Shown: piece by piece, positions 33,210 to 41,097 of the stretch
Numbering within the stretch: position 1 is the first letter of the stretch
How the letters are laid out: each line of letters begins with the position of its first letter
Assembly (NCBI RefSeq): GCF_017794965.1
Contig: NZ_CP051240.1
Coordinates: 1,302,001-1,366,000, forward strand
DNA from: Alcanivorax sp.
GTDB lineage: Bacteria > Pseudomonadota > Gammaproteobacteria > Pseudomonadales > Alcanivoracaceae
Direction of reading: 5' to 3'
Length of the DNA stretch: 64,000 nucleotides
Notes under the pieces: generated by a model
Databases searched by the model: none
What the model was told of the DNA's origin: nothing
What the model saw: only the letters and a program-made list of their open reading frames with translations
Program-made: the position numbers and the translations under genes

Positions 33210-33746
33210 CTACTGCTGGGCCGTGACCACCTGGCCTTCCTCAATGCGCAGGCGTTCACCGGGCTTCTTGTCCATGCGGATAGTCTCTTCGTTATCGTTG
33301 AAGACATAGGTGACGTCATAGCCTTCGGTACGGCTCCGGCTTTCCATGACGGTGTTGCAGCGTTGCTCTGTGGTGGTAGAGGTGTTCTTTTGCTGCATGC
33401 CTTTCTGAATCTGGTTGCCCGCAATACCGCCGGCAATTGCACCACCAGCGGTGGCTGCGTCCTTGCCACTGCCGCCACCAAACTGATGGCCGATGACACC
33501 ACCAATCACCGCGCCCACAACGCTACCGGTGACCCGATGCTGATCCTTTACTGGTTGCTGGCGCGTCACGGCCACGTCCTGGCAAGTTTCACGGGGTTCT
33601 TCCCAGCGTTTTACTACCGGCTCCACCTTGGTCACGGTGGCGTAACCGGACGAGGCCGGTGTCATCACCTGCCAGGCGCCGTAACCTGCGCCGGCAACGG
33701 CAACTGCACCGGCAAGACTGAGTGTGGCAATCGCTATGCTTTTCAT
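33210..33746 (-). CDS. Glycine-zipper outer-membrane protein (SlyB/17-kDa antigen type)
   Basis: 178 residues. N-terminal hydrophobic signal-like segment (IATLSLAGAVAVAGAGYG), a central glycine-zipper pair (VVGAVIGGVIGHQFGGGSG and AAGGAIAGGIAG nearby), and a C-terminal globular part (QRCNTVMESRSRTEGYDVTYVF). No lipobox Cys is visible, so it may be an anchored periplasmic or membrane protein. AGGAG lies seven bases before ATG 33746. Probably acts in envelope integrity. Confidence 0.85.
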   Translation of the reverse strand: MKSIAIATLSLAGAVAVAGAGYGAWQVMTPASSGYATVTKVEPVVKRWEEPRETCQDVAVTRQQPVKDQHRVTGSVVGAVIGGVIGHQFGGGSGKDAATAGGAIAGGIAGNQIQKGMQQKNTSTTTEQRCNTVMESRSRTEGYDVTYVFNDNEETIRMDKKPGERLRIEEGQVVTAQQ

Positions 33747-34272
33747 TGCAAGACTCCTGTTATCCGTTATTAGCCGGTTTGAGTACTCAGGCGTGGTCTT
33801 GGTTCTGGTCAGGATGCAAAAGAATGTTAACCACGGTGTTTAACAGGACTGGATGAAGCTGGAGGCATGACGCTGGGCGCTAAAACCGGCTACAACCAGA
33901 GCCTGTGCGGGAGGAGATGACAATGTGCAATTTTGTTTCCAGAAAACGGATCGGGTTAAATGGCAGGGTTTTAAGGAGCCTCTGAATAACTCCTTGCGTA
34001 CTCAGCGTGGCCTGAAGCGTGCAGCAGTTGTGTCTTGTCTCGAAGGGAAGGGTGGTTCCCTTTTCAAGAGGCAAGGCGCAGCTGATGGGCGCTTCAGGCC
34101 GCGCCCTCCGGGTCTTCCAGGCTGATCCACATTCGTTGTTGCACTTTCTCGACAGGCAACCAGCATGCCTTCAAAAGTGCGCCTAGACTGTGAATCAGCC
34201 TGAAAGACTGAGCATGCAAGGAGTTATTCAGAGGCTCCTTGCCAGCCTTTCTGATCTCCAGGGGAGAATCCA
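33747..34272. repeat. Intergenic region with a MITE-like element
   Basis: No gene. A 268-base element with perfect 25-bp terminal inverted repeats occupies 33973-34240 (separate entry). The left third (33780-33970) shows no clear motif. The ribosome site of the next gene is just outside the right end. Confidence 0.7.
33973..34240. mobile_element. MITE-like element with 25-bp terminal inverted repeats
   Basis: Perfect inverted repeats start AAGGAGCCTCTGAATAACT (33973-33997) and mirror at 34216-34240. The 218-base interior has no transposase or credible ORF. A solo 19-base copy of the end lies at 12985-13003. The sizes and ends fit a non-autonomous element; I cannot name the IS family, and no target duplication is clear (the right flank is GCC, the left GGTTTT). 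Confidence 0.75.
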
Positions 34273-34707
34273 TTGGTGTCACAACAAGACCAGCAGCTGG
34301 AAGCGGAGTATTTTCATCTTACCAACCTGATTGATTCGTTCGACCAGAAATCCCTGACTATCAAGGCCTGGAGCGTGACCCTGGCGGGGATTCTTGCCGG
34401 TTCCGGGGCATTTTTTGATCGTCCGGGCATGCTCTGGGTGGGGGTATTTGGCAGCCTGATGTTCTGGCTGGTCGAGGGCCACTGGAAGGCATTTCAGGCG
34501 GCACACTATGCGCGTATAGAAAAGATCGAGGCGCACTTTCGTGGTGAAGTAGATGAGATCGCGCCGTTCCAGACGGCCTTTAGTTGGGAAAAAAGCCGCC
34601 GCGCCGGTGGCACCCGGGAACTGATCCGGATTCTCGGCATGCGCCATGTCTTTCTACCCCATGGGTTGATGGCGGTGGCGTTACTGGTGGCGGGGGCTGT
34701 GCTGTAA
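34273..34707 (+). CDS. Uncharacterised small membrane protein
   Basis: About 144 residues: a soluble N-terminal helix (residues 1-30), a membrane segment pair (about 33-72: TIKAWSVTLAGILAGSGAFF then WVGVFGSLMFWLVEGHW), a charged stretch, and a C-terminal hydrophobic helix (VFLPHGLMAVALLVAGAVL). Starts at TTG 34273 or GTG 34276, with AGGGGAGA upstream. It begins 33 bases beyond the MITE. No family recognised. Confidence 0.65.
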   Translation: MVSQQDQQLEAEYFHLTNLIDSFDQKSLTIKAWSVTLAGILAGSGAFFDRPGMLWVGVFGSLMFWLVEGHWKAFQAAHYARIEKIEAHFRGEVDEIAPFQTAFSWEKSRRAGGTRELIRILGMRHVFLPHGLMAVALLVAGAVL

Positions 34708-34750
34708 GAGTGTTGCTGCATGAGCCTGTCTGCTGGCGATGCTGAGAGCA

Positions 34751-34778
34751 GTTGAAAGTTTAAAGTTGAAAGTTCAAA
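34751..34778 (+). repeat. Heptamer array, left arm (GTTNAAA, 4 units)
   Basis: GTTGAAA, GTTTAAA, GTTGAAA, GTTCAAA in perfect 7-bp register. The inverted partner is at 34904-34931 with a 125-base core that ends in GCGCGGGCAGGGC ... GGCCCGCGC. Confidence 0.9.
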
Positions 34779-34903
34779 AGCGCGAAGGTGTGCCGTGCCA
34801 GTGTTGGACTCATGGCTCCGCGCTTCCTGGGTCAGGCGGGTTTGATTTTAAGCGTTACAGGCGCGGGCAGGGCTTGCCTGTTGGCAGTGCTTCGGCCCGC
34901 GCT

Positions 34904-34931
34904 TTTCAACTTTGAACTTTAAACTTTTAAC
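34904..34931 (-). repeat. Heptamer array, right arm (GTTNAAA on minus strand, 4 units)
   Basis: Plus strand TTTCAAC, TTTGAAC, TTTAAAC, TTTTAAC. It complements the left arm unit by unit, and overlaps the last bases of rsxE (stop at 34927-34929). Confidence 0.9.
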
Positions 34932-35640
34932 TCACCTTGCCTGTCGTCCGCACCCGGCGACTTACTTTCGGCTCATCGCTGGCCTTCGCCTTCTGGATTT
35001 CTTTCAGGCGCTTGTCGATCACGTTCTTGCCGGCAATGATCAGGCCCAGTCCCAGGAAGGCGCCGGGGGGCAGGATGGCGAGCAGGAAGCCACCATAGTT
35101 CTCGATCACGTTGAGCTGCCAGTTCGCGGCCATGGGGCCGAATAGCAGTTGCATGTTGGTGAACAGAGTGCCCTGGCCCACCAGCTCCCGCATGCCGCCG
35201 AGGATCAGCAGGATCACCAGAAAGCCCACCCCCATCATGAAACCGTCCACGGCGGAGGGAAGAATGGGGTTCTTGCTGGCGAAGGCGTCGGCGCGGCCGA
35301 GTACGGTACAGTTGGTCACGATCAGCGGAATGAAGATGCCGAGGATCTCGTACAGCTCAAAGGTGAACGCCTGCATCAGCATCTCGATCACCGTGGTCAT
35401 GGCCGCGATGATCATCACGAAGGCGGGCAGGCGCACGGCATCGGTGACGTAGTTACGGATCAGGGACACGCACACGTTGGAGCCCACCAGTACCACCAGG
35501 GTCGCCAGACCCAGCCCCAGGGCGTTGACCACGGTACCGGTGACCGCGAGTAGCGGGCACAGGCCAAGAATCTGTACGGTGGCCGGGTTGTTGTTCCACA
35601 GCCCATCCATACTGATTTTCTTGTAGTTCACATCACTCAT
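34927..35640 (-). CDS. rsxE: Electron transport complex subunit RsxE/RnfE
   Basis: 237 residues, six membrane helices, NQR2/RnfD-like antiporter family. Motifs: NPATVQILGLCPLLAVTGTV, IPLIVTNCTVLGRADAFAS and GFMMGVGFLVILLILGGMREL. The complex couples NAD(P)H or ferredoxin redox to a proton or sodium gradient and keeps SoxR reduced in E. coli. ATG 35640 overlaps the end of rsxG by eight bases and has GGAGG six bases upstream. Its last codons lie inside a heptamer array. Confidence 0.95.
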   Translation of the reverse strand: MSDVNYKKISMDGLWNNNPATVQILGLCPLLAVTGTVVNALGLGLATLVVLVGSNVCVSLIRNYVTDAVRLPAFVMIIAAMTTVIEMLMQAFTFELYEILGIFIPLIVTNCTVLGRADAFASKNPILPSAVDGFMMGVGFLVILLILGGMRELVGQGTLFTNMQLLFGPMAANWQLNVIENYGGFLLAILPPGAFLGLGLIIAGKNVIDKRLKEIQKAKASDEPKVSRRVRTTGKVS

Positions 35641-36280
35641 CACAGACCTCCGCCGCAACGGTTTCGGCTTCTGCTGCAAACAGGCTGTCGCGGTTGGCGT
35701 CGAAATATTGCAGGGCACGATGTACCGCGCCGACCACGGCACGGGGGGTAATGGTGGCGCCGGTGAAGCTGTCGAACTCACCACCGTCTTTCTTCACCGC
35801 CCAGCCCGCGTCGTCAGGGTTACCCAGTGCGCGGCCATCGAAGCTGTAAATCCAGTCGGATTTTTTGGTCTCGATACTGTCACCCAGTCCGGGTGTTTCA
35901 TTGTGCGGTGGCACAACGCGTACCCCGCTGATGGTGCCTTCGGCATTCACGCCAACGATCAGGGCAATGTTGCCACCGTAGCCATCCGGCGCGGTGGCTT
36001 CCAGTACTGCGCCACTGGGCTCGCCGCCGAGCCGGGCGCGATAGATATGCTGCTCGCTGCGTCCCAGCAGGGGCGCATTGACCGTAATGCGGTCGCCCAG
36101 CAGGTCATTGTCGTGCTGGTTGTGGGGCATGACTTCATTGAGGGAGCGCATCAATGCCTGCTGGCGGTTGCACTCTACCTTGCCAATGGTCAGTTCATTG
36201 GTAATGGCCAGGGCCGCTGCAGTGCCAATGGCAAACAGACTGAGGATGACCGCATTCCGGGTGATGGCGTAACGCATCAT
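35633..36280 (-). CDS. rsxG: Electron transport complex subunit RsxG/RnfG
   Basis: 215 residues. One N-terminal membrane helix (NAVILSLFAIGTAAALAIT), then a periplasmic FMN domain with the covalent FMN-threonine motif S-x-T-G-A-T (DSFTGATITPRAVV). Length and motifs are normal. It starts two bases after rsxD. Confidence 0.95.
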   Translation of the reverse strand: MMRYAITRNAVILSLFAIGTAAALAITNELTIGKVECNRQQALMRSLNEVMPHNQHDNDLLGDRITVNAPLLGRSEQHIYRARLGGEPSGAVLEATAPDGYGGNIALIVGVNAEGTISGVRVVPPHNETPGLGDSIETKKSDWIYSFDGRALGNPDDAGWAVKKDGGEFDSFTGATITPRAVVGAVHRALQYFDANRDSLFAAEAETVAAEVCDE

Positions 36281-36282
36281 GA

Positions 36283-37305
36283 TCAGGCGCCTCCCGTGCC
36301 ACGGTTGGCCTTGTCATGGCCGTAGGTGCGCGGTTGGGTGTAGTAATCGATAAAGGGCGCGCTAAGGTTGAGCAGTAGTACCGAAAACGCCACGGCATCC
36401 GGGTAGCCGCCGAAGCTGCGAATCACCCAGATCAGCACCCCGATCAGCAGCGCATAGACCAGACGGCCCATGCGGCTGGTGGCCGCGCTGACCGGGTCGG
36501 TGGCGATAAAGAAGGCGCCGAGCATGGCTCCGCCCGACAACAAGTGGAACAGCGGGTCGGCAAAACGGACCGGATCAATCTGCCAGGCGATAAAGGCGGG
36601 CAGGGCAAGTCCGGCCAGGAAGCCGGCAGGAATGTGCCAGGTAATGATCTTGCGGCTGATCAGGTAGAGGCCGCCCAGCAGGAACGCCAGGTTGACCCAT
36701 TCCCAGCCTTGCCCCGCCATATCGCCGTGGAGGATGCCATGGCTAGCCAGTTCGGATTCATTACCGGCCCAGGTGCGGAAGGTATCCAGAGGGGTGGCGC
36801 CGCTGAGGCCGTCCACCGGCAACTGGCCGGCAAACAACTGCAGGCTTTGCGCAAGGGAAGGTGCTTCACCAGGCGCGATCCACTGGGTCATGGCTACCGG
36901 GAAAGAAATCAGCAGCAGCACATAGCCGACCATGGCCGGGTTGAACGGGTTCATGCCCAGCCCGCCATAGAGCTGCTTGGCAACAATGATGGCAAAGCCC
37001 ACGCCCACCAGGGTCAGCCACCAGGGGGCGGTGGGCGGCAGGGCCAGGCCCAGCAGCACGGCGGTGAGGACGGCGCTGTAGTCTTTCAGATAGAAGGCCA
37101 CGTTGCGGCCACGGGCCTTCAGAAACAGCCCTTCGCAGACCAGCGCCACCACCACGGCCCAGAGCACATTGATCACGGTGCCCCAGCCGAATTGCCAGGT
37201 CAGCACGGCCAGCCCTGGCAGGGTGGCGTAGATCACCTGACGCATGAAGGCGCCAGTGTTGTTCTTCACCGAAGCATGGGGCGAAGTGGAGGTAATCAGG
37301 CTCAT
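36283..37305 (-). CDS. rsxD: Electron transport complex subunit RsxD/RnfD
   Basis: 340 residues with several membrane helices and the FMN-attachment motif SGATPLDTF, where Thr carries flavin. ATG 37305 has GGAG eight bases upstream; the codon two places upstream is GTG. The C-terminus PRTYGHDKANRGTGGA is unusual only in being hydrophilic. A heptamer array lies between it and rsxC. Confidence 0.95.
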   Translation of the reverse strand: MSLITSTSPHASVKNNTGAFMRQVIYATLPGLAVLTWQFGWGTVINVLWAVVVALVCEGLFLKARGRNVAFYLKDYSAVLTAVLLGLALPPTAPWWLTLVGVGFAIIVAKQLYGGLGMNPFNPAMVGYVLLLISFPVAMTQWIAPGEAPSLAQSLQLFAGQLPVDGLSGATPLDTFRTWAGNESELASHGILHGDMAGQGWEWVNLAFLLGGLYLISRKIITWHIPAGFLAGLALPAFIAWQIDPVRFADPLFHLLSGGAMLGAFFIATDPVSAATSRMGRLVYALLIGVLIWVIRSFGGYPDAVAFSVLLLNLSAPFIDYYTQPRTYGHDKANRGTGGA

Positions 37306-37350
37306 TGGCACACTCCGTGCGCAATATTCGCATAGGGGGTACAGGCCCGC

Positions 37351-37378
37351 GTCAGGCGTCCGGCGTCCAGCATCAGGC
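37351..37378 (+). repeat. Heptamer array between rsxC and rsxD (GTCNGGC, 4 units)
   Basis: GTCAGGC, GTCCGGC, GTCCAGC, ATCAGGC in 7-bp register, six bases from the rsxC stop (minus strand). Confidence 0.85.
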
Positions 37379-37384
37379 GTTCAC

Positions 37385-40312
37385 TCATTCCACCAACCCC
37401 TGTTCTTCCACGGCCTGCTTGAGAGCCTTGCGGGCAATCTGGGCTTCTGCCTCCAGAGCCTTGAGCTCTGACTGCAGCGCTTCCAGAGCGTCTTCTCCAC
37501 TGCTGCTGGCCAGCTTCTCCAGCTCGAGTTTCTTGTCCGCCAGGGCGCTTTCTGCGCGGGCAGCTTCCAGCTTGAGGGTCTTGAGATCCTTGCCGGTGTG
37601 GGCGCGGATATCCGCCTTGGCTTCTTCGATCAGGGCGTCCAGGGCATCGCGGGCGATATCCGCCTTGTTCTTGAGCTTGTCCACTTTCAATTGCATGGCG
37701 TTGAGCTCATCGGCGGAGACTTCTTCCTTGCGTTCGGCCCGTTCAAAGGCCGCATGGGCTTCCTTGTACTGTTTGTGGGCCATGTTATACGCAGTCTTCA
37801 GCCCTTTAAGGCGCTTCTGCCGTTTAGCGGCGGCTTGCGGATCCACGGCCGCCAGAGATTGCGGGGCCGTGGCCTCAGGCACCTTGGGCGTGTCGGTGGG
37901 GACCGGCGGAGCCTTGGACGCAGCGGGGGCCGAAGCCTTGGCTTCACGCAGCTCTGCTTTCCAGTGATCCGCATCGGCTTTCAAGGTATCCGCTTCGGCA
38001 CGCAATGCCGCGGCATTGTCGGCGCCGCTTTCTTCCGCTTCTTTGGCAGCCTTGACCGCGGCCTTGTAAGCAGAAGACACCTCGCCAACCTTCTGTTTCA
38101 GTTCGGCCAGAGGATCAGCAGGCGCTGCTGCGGGAGCCGGTGCCGGGGCCGCCGGTGCATTGGCCTTGGCATCACGCAGTTCGGCCTTGAGTTTGTCCGC
38201 GGCGGCTTTCAGTTCATCCGCCTTGGCGCGCAGCTCGGCAGCATTGTCATCGCCGTTGGCGTCCGCTTCCTTGGCGGCTTTCACCGCGGCCTTATAGGCG
38301 GAGGAGGCATCGCCTACCTGCTTCTTCAATTCTGCTACCGGGTCGGCCTGCGGTGCTGCAGGGGCGGCGGCCGGCGCATTGGCCTTGGCGTCGCGCAGTT
38401 CGGCCTTGAGCTTGTCAGCGCTGGCTTTCAGTTCATCCGCTTTGGCACGAAGTTCAGTGGCATTGTCCGCGCCGTTGGCTTCCGCTTCCTTGGCCGCTTT
38501 GACGGCGGTCTTGTAGGCGGAAGACGCATCGCCCACCTGTTTCTTCAGCTTGCCGACAATGTCTTCTACCGGGGCGGAAGCAGGGGCTGCGTTGCCTGCG
38601 TCTCGTACCGCCGCTTTAGCCTTGTCGGCAATTTCCTTGAGTCGATCCGCCTCGGCTTTCAGTTCGGCGGTGTTTGCTGCGCCTTCCGCATCGGCGGCCT
38701 TGGCAGCTTTCACTGCGGCCTTGTAGGCCTTGGAGGCTTCCAGCGAGGCCTGCTTGAGCGCCGCGGTATCCACTGACGGCGCGGCTGCCGCTTCCTTTTT
38801 CTTGCGGTTGGCTTCCAGGCGGGCCTGGCGACGGGCTTCCTTCTCGGCCTTTTCAGCGTCGATACGAGCCTGACGGGCTTCAAAGCGCTGGCGTGCCTTG
38901 TCTGCCTTGAGCTGATCCGCCGCCTGCTGGCGCACCGCCCCCTTGGCATAGCGGTAGTACTGTACCAGCGGAATATGGCTGGGGCAGACATAGGCGCAGG
39001 CGCCACACTCGATACAATCCATCAGGTTGTGGTGCTGGGCCTTTTCCAGATCGTCATTCTTTGCATGCCAGTAGAGCTGTTGAGGCAGCAGGTTGGCGGG
39101 GCACACTTCGGCACAGGAACCACAGCGGATACAGGGCTGTTCCGGCGGAGGCTCGGGTAACTCTTGTGCGGTGGCCGCAATAATGCAGTTGGTGGTTTTT
39201 ACCAGTGGCACACCCGGGTTGTGCAGGGTGAAGCCCATCATCGGGCCGCCCATGACCAATCGTCCCAGGTTGCTGGCGTCCACGCCGCCGTGATGCAGCA
39301 GGTCGCTGACAGGTGTGCCAATCAGCACGGCATAATTGCCGGGCCTGGCCACCCCTTCGCCGGTGAGCGTGGTGATGCGCTCAATCAGGGGCTCGCCATC
39401 CACGACAGCACGCTTGATGGCATAGGCCGTGCCCACGTTCTGGCAGACCACGCCGACCTGGGCGGGTAGTTGGCCGCTTTTTACTTCCTTGCCGGTGACC
39501 AGCTGAATCAGCTGTTTCTCACCGCCGGAGGGGTACTTGGTGGGTACCACCCGGATTTCAATGTCACACCCCTTGCAAGCCTGTTTGATGGCCTTGATGG
39601 CTTCGGGTTTGTTGTCCTCGATACCCAGCAGAGTGCGGCGCGGATTGAGCAGGTACTGGAGGATATGGATCCCGGTGATAATCTCGGCTGCACGTTCGCG
39701 CATCAGGCGATCATCGGCAGTGATATAGGGCTCGCATTCCACCGCATTGATGACCAGCTCTTCCACCCGTTGGTGGTCGCCCAGATTGACCTTGATGCTG
39801 GTGGGGAAGCCGGCGCCGCCCATGCCGGCAATGCCTGCATGGCGAATGGTGTCCACCAGCTCGCCAGGGCTCAGTTCGGTGTAGTCCTGAATACCGCTGT
39901 GGGCAATCCACTCATCCTTGCCATCCGTGTCGAGCACGATGCACAGGGCATCCATACCGGAAGGGTGCTGGATGGGGCGCAGACCGATTGCGCTGACGGT
40001 GCCGGAGGTAGGGGCATGGATAGCCGCACTCACCGCGCCGGCGGGCTCGGCGATCATCTGCCCCTTGAGAACCCGGTCACCGGGTTCTACCAGCGGTTTG
40101 GCCGGGGCACCAATATGCATGTTCAGCGGCAGCACCAGCTGAGCGGGCAGGGGGCCGGCGGTAATCTCGGTGCCGTTGGACAGATGTTTTCTCTCTGGCG
40201 GATGAATGCCACCGTGGAAATCATTAACCATCGCCGGACGCCTGACGCCTAACGCCAGACGCGCAAACACAGAACGTAGATTGCGGGTTTTGGTTTCCTG
40301 AGCCTGGCTCAT
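37385..40312 (-). CDS. rsxC: Electron transport complex subunit RsxC/RnfC with repeat-rich C-terminus
   Basis: About 975 residues. The N-terminal part is a standard RnfC with NADH/FMN-like domains (DFHGGIHPPERK, GMGGAGFPTS) and two [4Fe-4S] clusters, CIRCGSCAEVCPANLL and CIECGACAYVCPSHI. The C-terminal third (residues about 515-795) has four diverged units of about 70-75 residues rich in Ala, Lys, Glu (AYKAAVKAAKEA..., AELRAKADELK...), probably coiled coil. Such extensions vary widely in Rsx/Rnf proteins. ATG 40312 has GGAG nine bases upstream. A heptamer array lies within the first codons (40232-40259). Confidence 0.95.
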   Translation of the reverse strand: MSQAQETKTRNLRSVFARLALGVRRPAMVNDFHGGIHPPERKHLSNGTEITAGPLPAQLVLPLNMHIGAPAKPLVEPGDRVLKGQMIAEPAGAVSAAIHAPTSGTVSAIGLRPIQHPSGMDALCIVLDTDGKDEWIAHSGIQDYTELSPGELVDTIRHAGIAGMGGAGFPTSIKVNLGDHQRVEELVINAVECEPYITADDRLMRERAAEIITGIHILQYLLNPRRTLLGIEDNKPEAIKAIKQACKGCDIEIRVVPTKYPSGGEKQLIQLVTGKEVKSGQLPAQVGVVCQNVGTAYAIKRAVVDGEPLIERITTLTGEGVARPGNYAVLIGTPVSDLLHHGGVDASNLGRLVMGGPMMGFTLHNPGVPLVKTTNCIIAATAQELPEPPPEQPCIRCGSCAEVCPANLLPQQLYWHAKNDDLEKAQHHNLMDCIECGACAYVCPSHIPLVQYYRYAKGAVRQQAADQLKADKARQRFEARQARIDAEKAEKEARRQARLEANRKKKEAAAAPSVDTAALKQASLEASKAYKAAVKAAKAADAEGAANTAELKAEADRLKEIADKAKAAVRDAGNAAPASAPVEDIVGKLKKQVGDASSAYKTAVKAAKEAEANGADNATELRAKADELKASADKLKAELRDAKANAPAAAPAAPQADPVAELKKQVGDASSAYKAAVKAAKEADANGDDNAAELRAKADELKAAADKLKAELRDAKANAPAAPAPAPAAAPADPLAELKQKVGEVSSAYKAAVKAAKEAEESGADNAAALRAEADTLKADADHWKAELREAKASAPAASKAPPVPTDTPKVPEATAPQSLAAVDPQAAAKRQKRLKGLKTAYNMAHKQYKEAHAAFERAERKEEVSADELNAMQLKVDKLKNKADIARDALDALIEEAKADIRAHTGKDLKTLKLEAARAESALADKKLELEKLASSSGEDALEALQSELKALEAEAQIARKALKQAVEEQGLVE
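37935..38765 (-). repeat. Near-identical coding repeats in rsxC
   Basis: Four tandem coding units, roughly 210-227 bases apart (marked by related stretches near 37941, 38168, 38390 and 38599). Their close match suggests recent duplication or conversion; copy number may differ between strains. Confidence 0.75.
40232..40259 (-). repeat. Heptamer array inside the rsxC 5' coding region (4 units)
   Basis: Plus strand CGCCGGA, CGCCTGA, CGCCTAA, CGCCAGA, i.e. TCNGGCG on the coding strand, giving residues near 23-33 of rsxC. Its 28 bases are not a multiple of three, so gain or loss of a unit would shift the frame upstream of an alternative start at 40231. Confidence 0.85.
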
Positions 40313-40363
40313 GGCAGCAGTCTCCATGCAGGCAGGGGGATTGCGGTATTGCGCCGTGGCAGC

Positions 40364-40377
40364 GTCAGGCGTCTCAT
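40364..40377 (+). repeat. Partial heptamer unit at the rsxB/rsxC junction
   Basis: GTCAGGC followed by GTCTCAT, overlapping the rsxB stop (40374-40376). One full and one degenerate unit; it would not stand on its own but matches the sites at the other rsx junctions. Confidence 0.4.
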
Positions 40378-40958
40378 AAATTCACTACCTCGATGCGGCT
40401 GTCCGGGCGCTGGCCGATGCCCGCCGGGCGGTCCCAGCCCCAGGTTTGCAGGGTCGGTTTCACCGGCACGATATCGATACAGTCCACCGGACAGGGTTCC
40501 ACGCACAGGTCACAGCCGGTGCACTCATCCACGATCACGGTGTGCATCAGTTTGGCGGCGCCGACGATGGCATCCACCGGGCAGGCCTGGATGCACTTGG
40601 TGCAGCCAATACACTCGTCTTCCCGGATGTAGGCGACTTTGGCCACGTCTGCGTCTTCGCTGCCATCATCATCCAGGGTCAGCTCGTCACGGCCGAGCAG
40701 GCCGGTGAGCGCATCCACAGTATCCTGGCCACCGGGCGGGCAGCGGTTGTGTTCTTCGCCTTCGGCAATGGCTTCCGCATAGGGGCGACAGCCAGGATGG
40801 CCACACTGGCCGCACTGGGTTTGTGGCAGCAGGCTGTCGATCTGGTCAACGATGGGATCGCCTTCCACTTTGAACTTTTCAGAGGCAAAACCCAGGATGG
40901 CGCCGAACACGGCAGCCAGACCAAGCAGCGCGGCAACGGCAATCAGTACGGCAGTCAT
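40374..40958 (-). CDS. rsxB: Electron transport complex subunit RsxB/RnfB
   Basis: 194 residues. N-terminal membrane helix (MTAVLIAVAALLGLAAVFGA), an [Fe-S] domain with C-x2-C-x4-C (TQCGQCGHPGCRPYA), and two ferredoxin-like [4Fe-4S] motifs (CIGCTKCIQACPVDAI and CTGCDLCVEPCPVDCIDI). ATG 40958 has GGAG seven bases upstream and is preferred to two in-frame ATG codons within 15 bases upstream. Confidence 0.95.
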   Translation of the reverse strand: MTAVLIAVAALLGLAAVFGAILGFASEKFKVEGDPIVDQIDSLLPQTQCGQCGHPGCRPYAEAIAEGEEHNRCPPGGQDTVDALTGLLGRDELTLDDDGSEDADVAKVAYIREDECIGCTKCIQACPVDAIVGAAKLMHTVIVDECTGCDLCVEPCPVDCIDIVPVKPTLQTWGWDRPAGIGQRPDSRIEVVNL

Positions 40959-40980
40959 GGGCATGCTCCGCATGCAGCCG

Positions 40981-41008
40981 GATGCCGGACGCCGGACGCC
41001 TGACGCAA
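40981..41008 (-). repeat. Heptamer array, left arm of a pair (GTCNGGC on minus strand, 4 units)
   Basis: Plus strand GATGCCG, GACGCCG, GACGCCT, GACGCAA, 22 bases upstream of the rsxB start. Complements the array at 41064-41091 across a 55-base core. Confidence 0.85.
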
Positions 41009-41063
41009 AGAATCCGTGCGTGTCAGCTGAGGCACGAGGGTTGGCATAAGGCTCCGAGCCAGC

Positions 41064-41091
41064 ATCAGGCGTCTGGCATCCAGCGTCTGGC
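41064..41091 (+). repeat. Heptamer array, right arm of a pair (GTCNGGC, 4 units)
   Basis: ATCAGGC, GTCTGGC, ATCCAGC, GTCTGGC, six bases from the rsxA stop. Confidence 0.85.
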
Positions 41092-41097
41092 GTAAAT

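Noticed and set aside
37598..38776. Plus-strand ORF of 392 residues opposite rsxC repeats
   Set aside because: Gly/Arg-rich translation of the antisense of the Ala/Lys/Glu repeats; no start signal.
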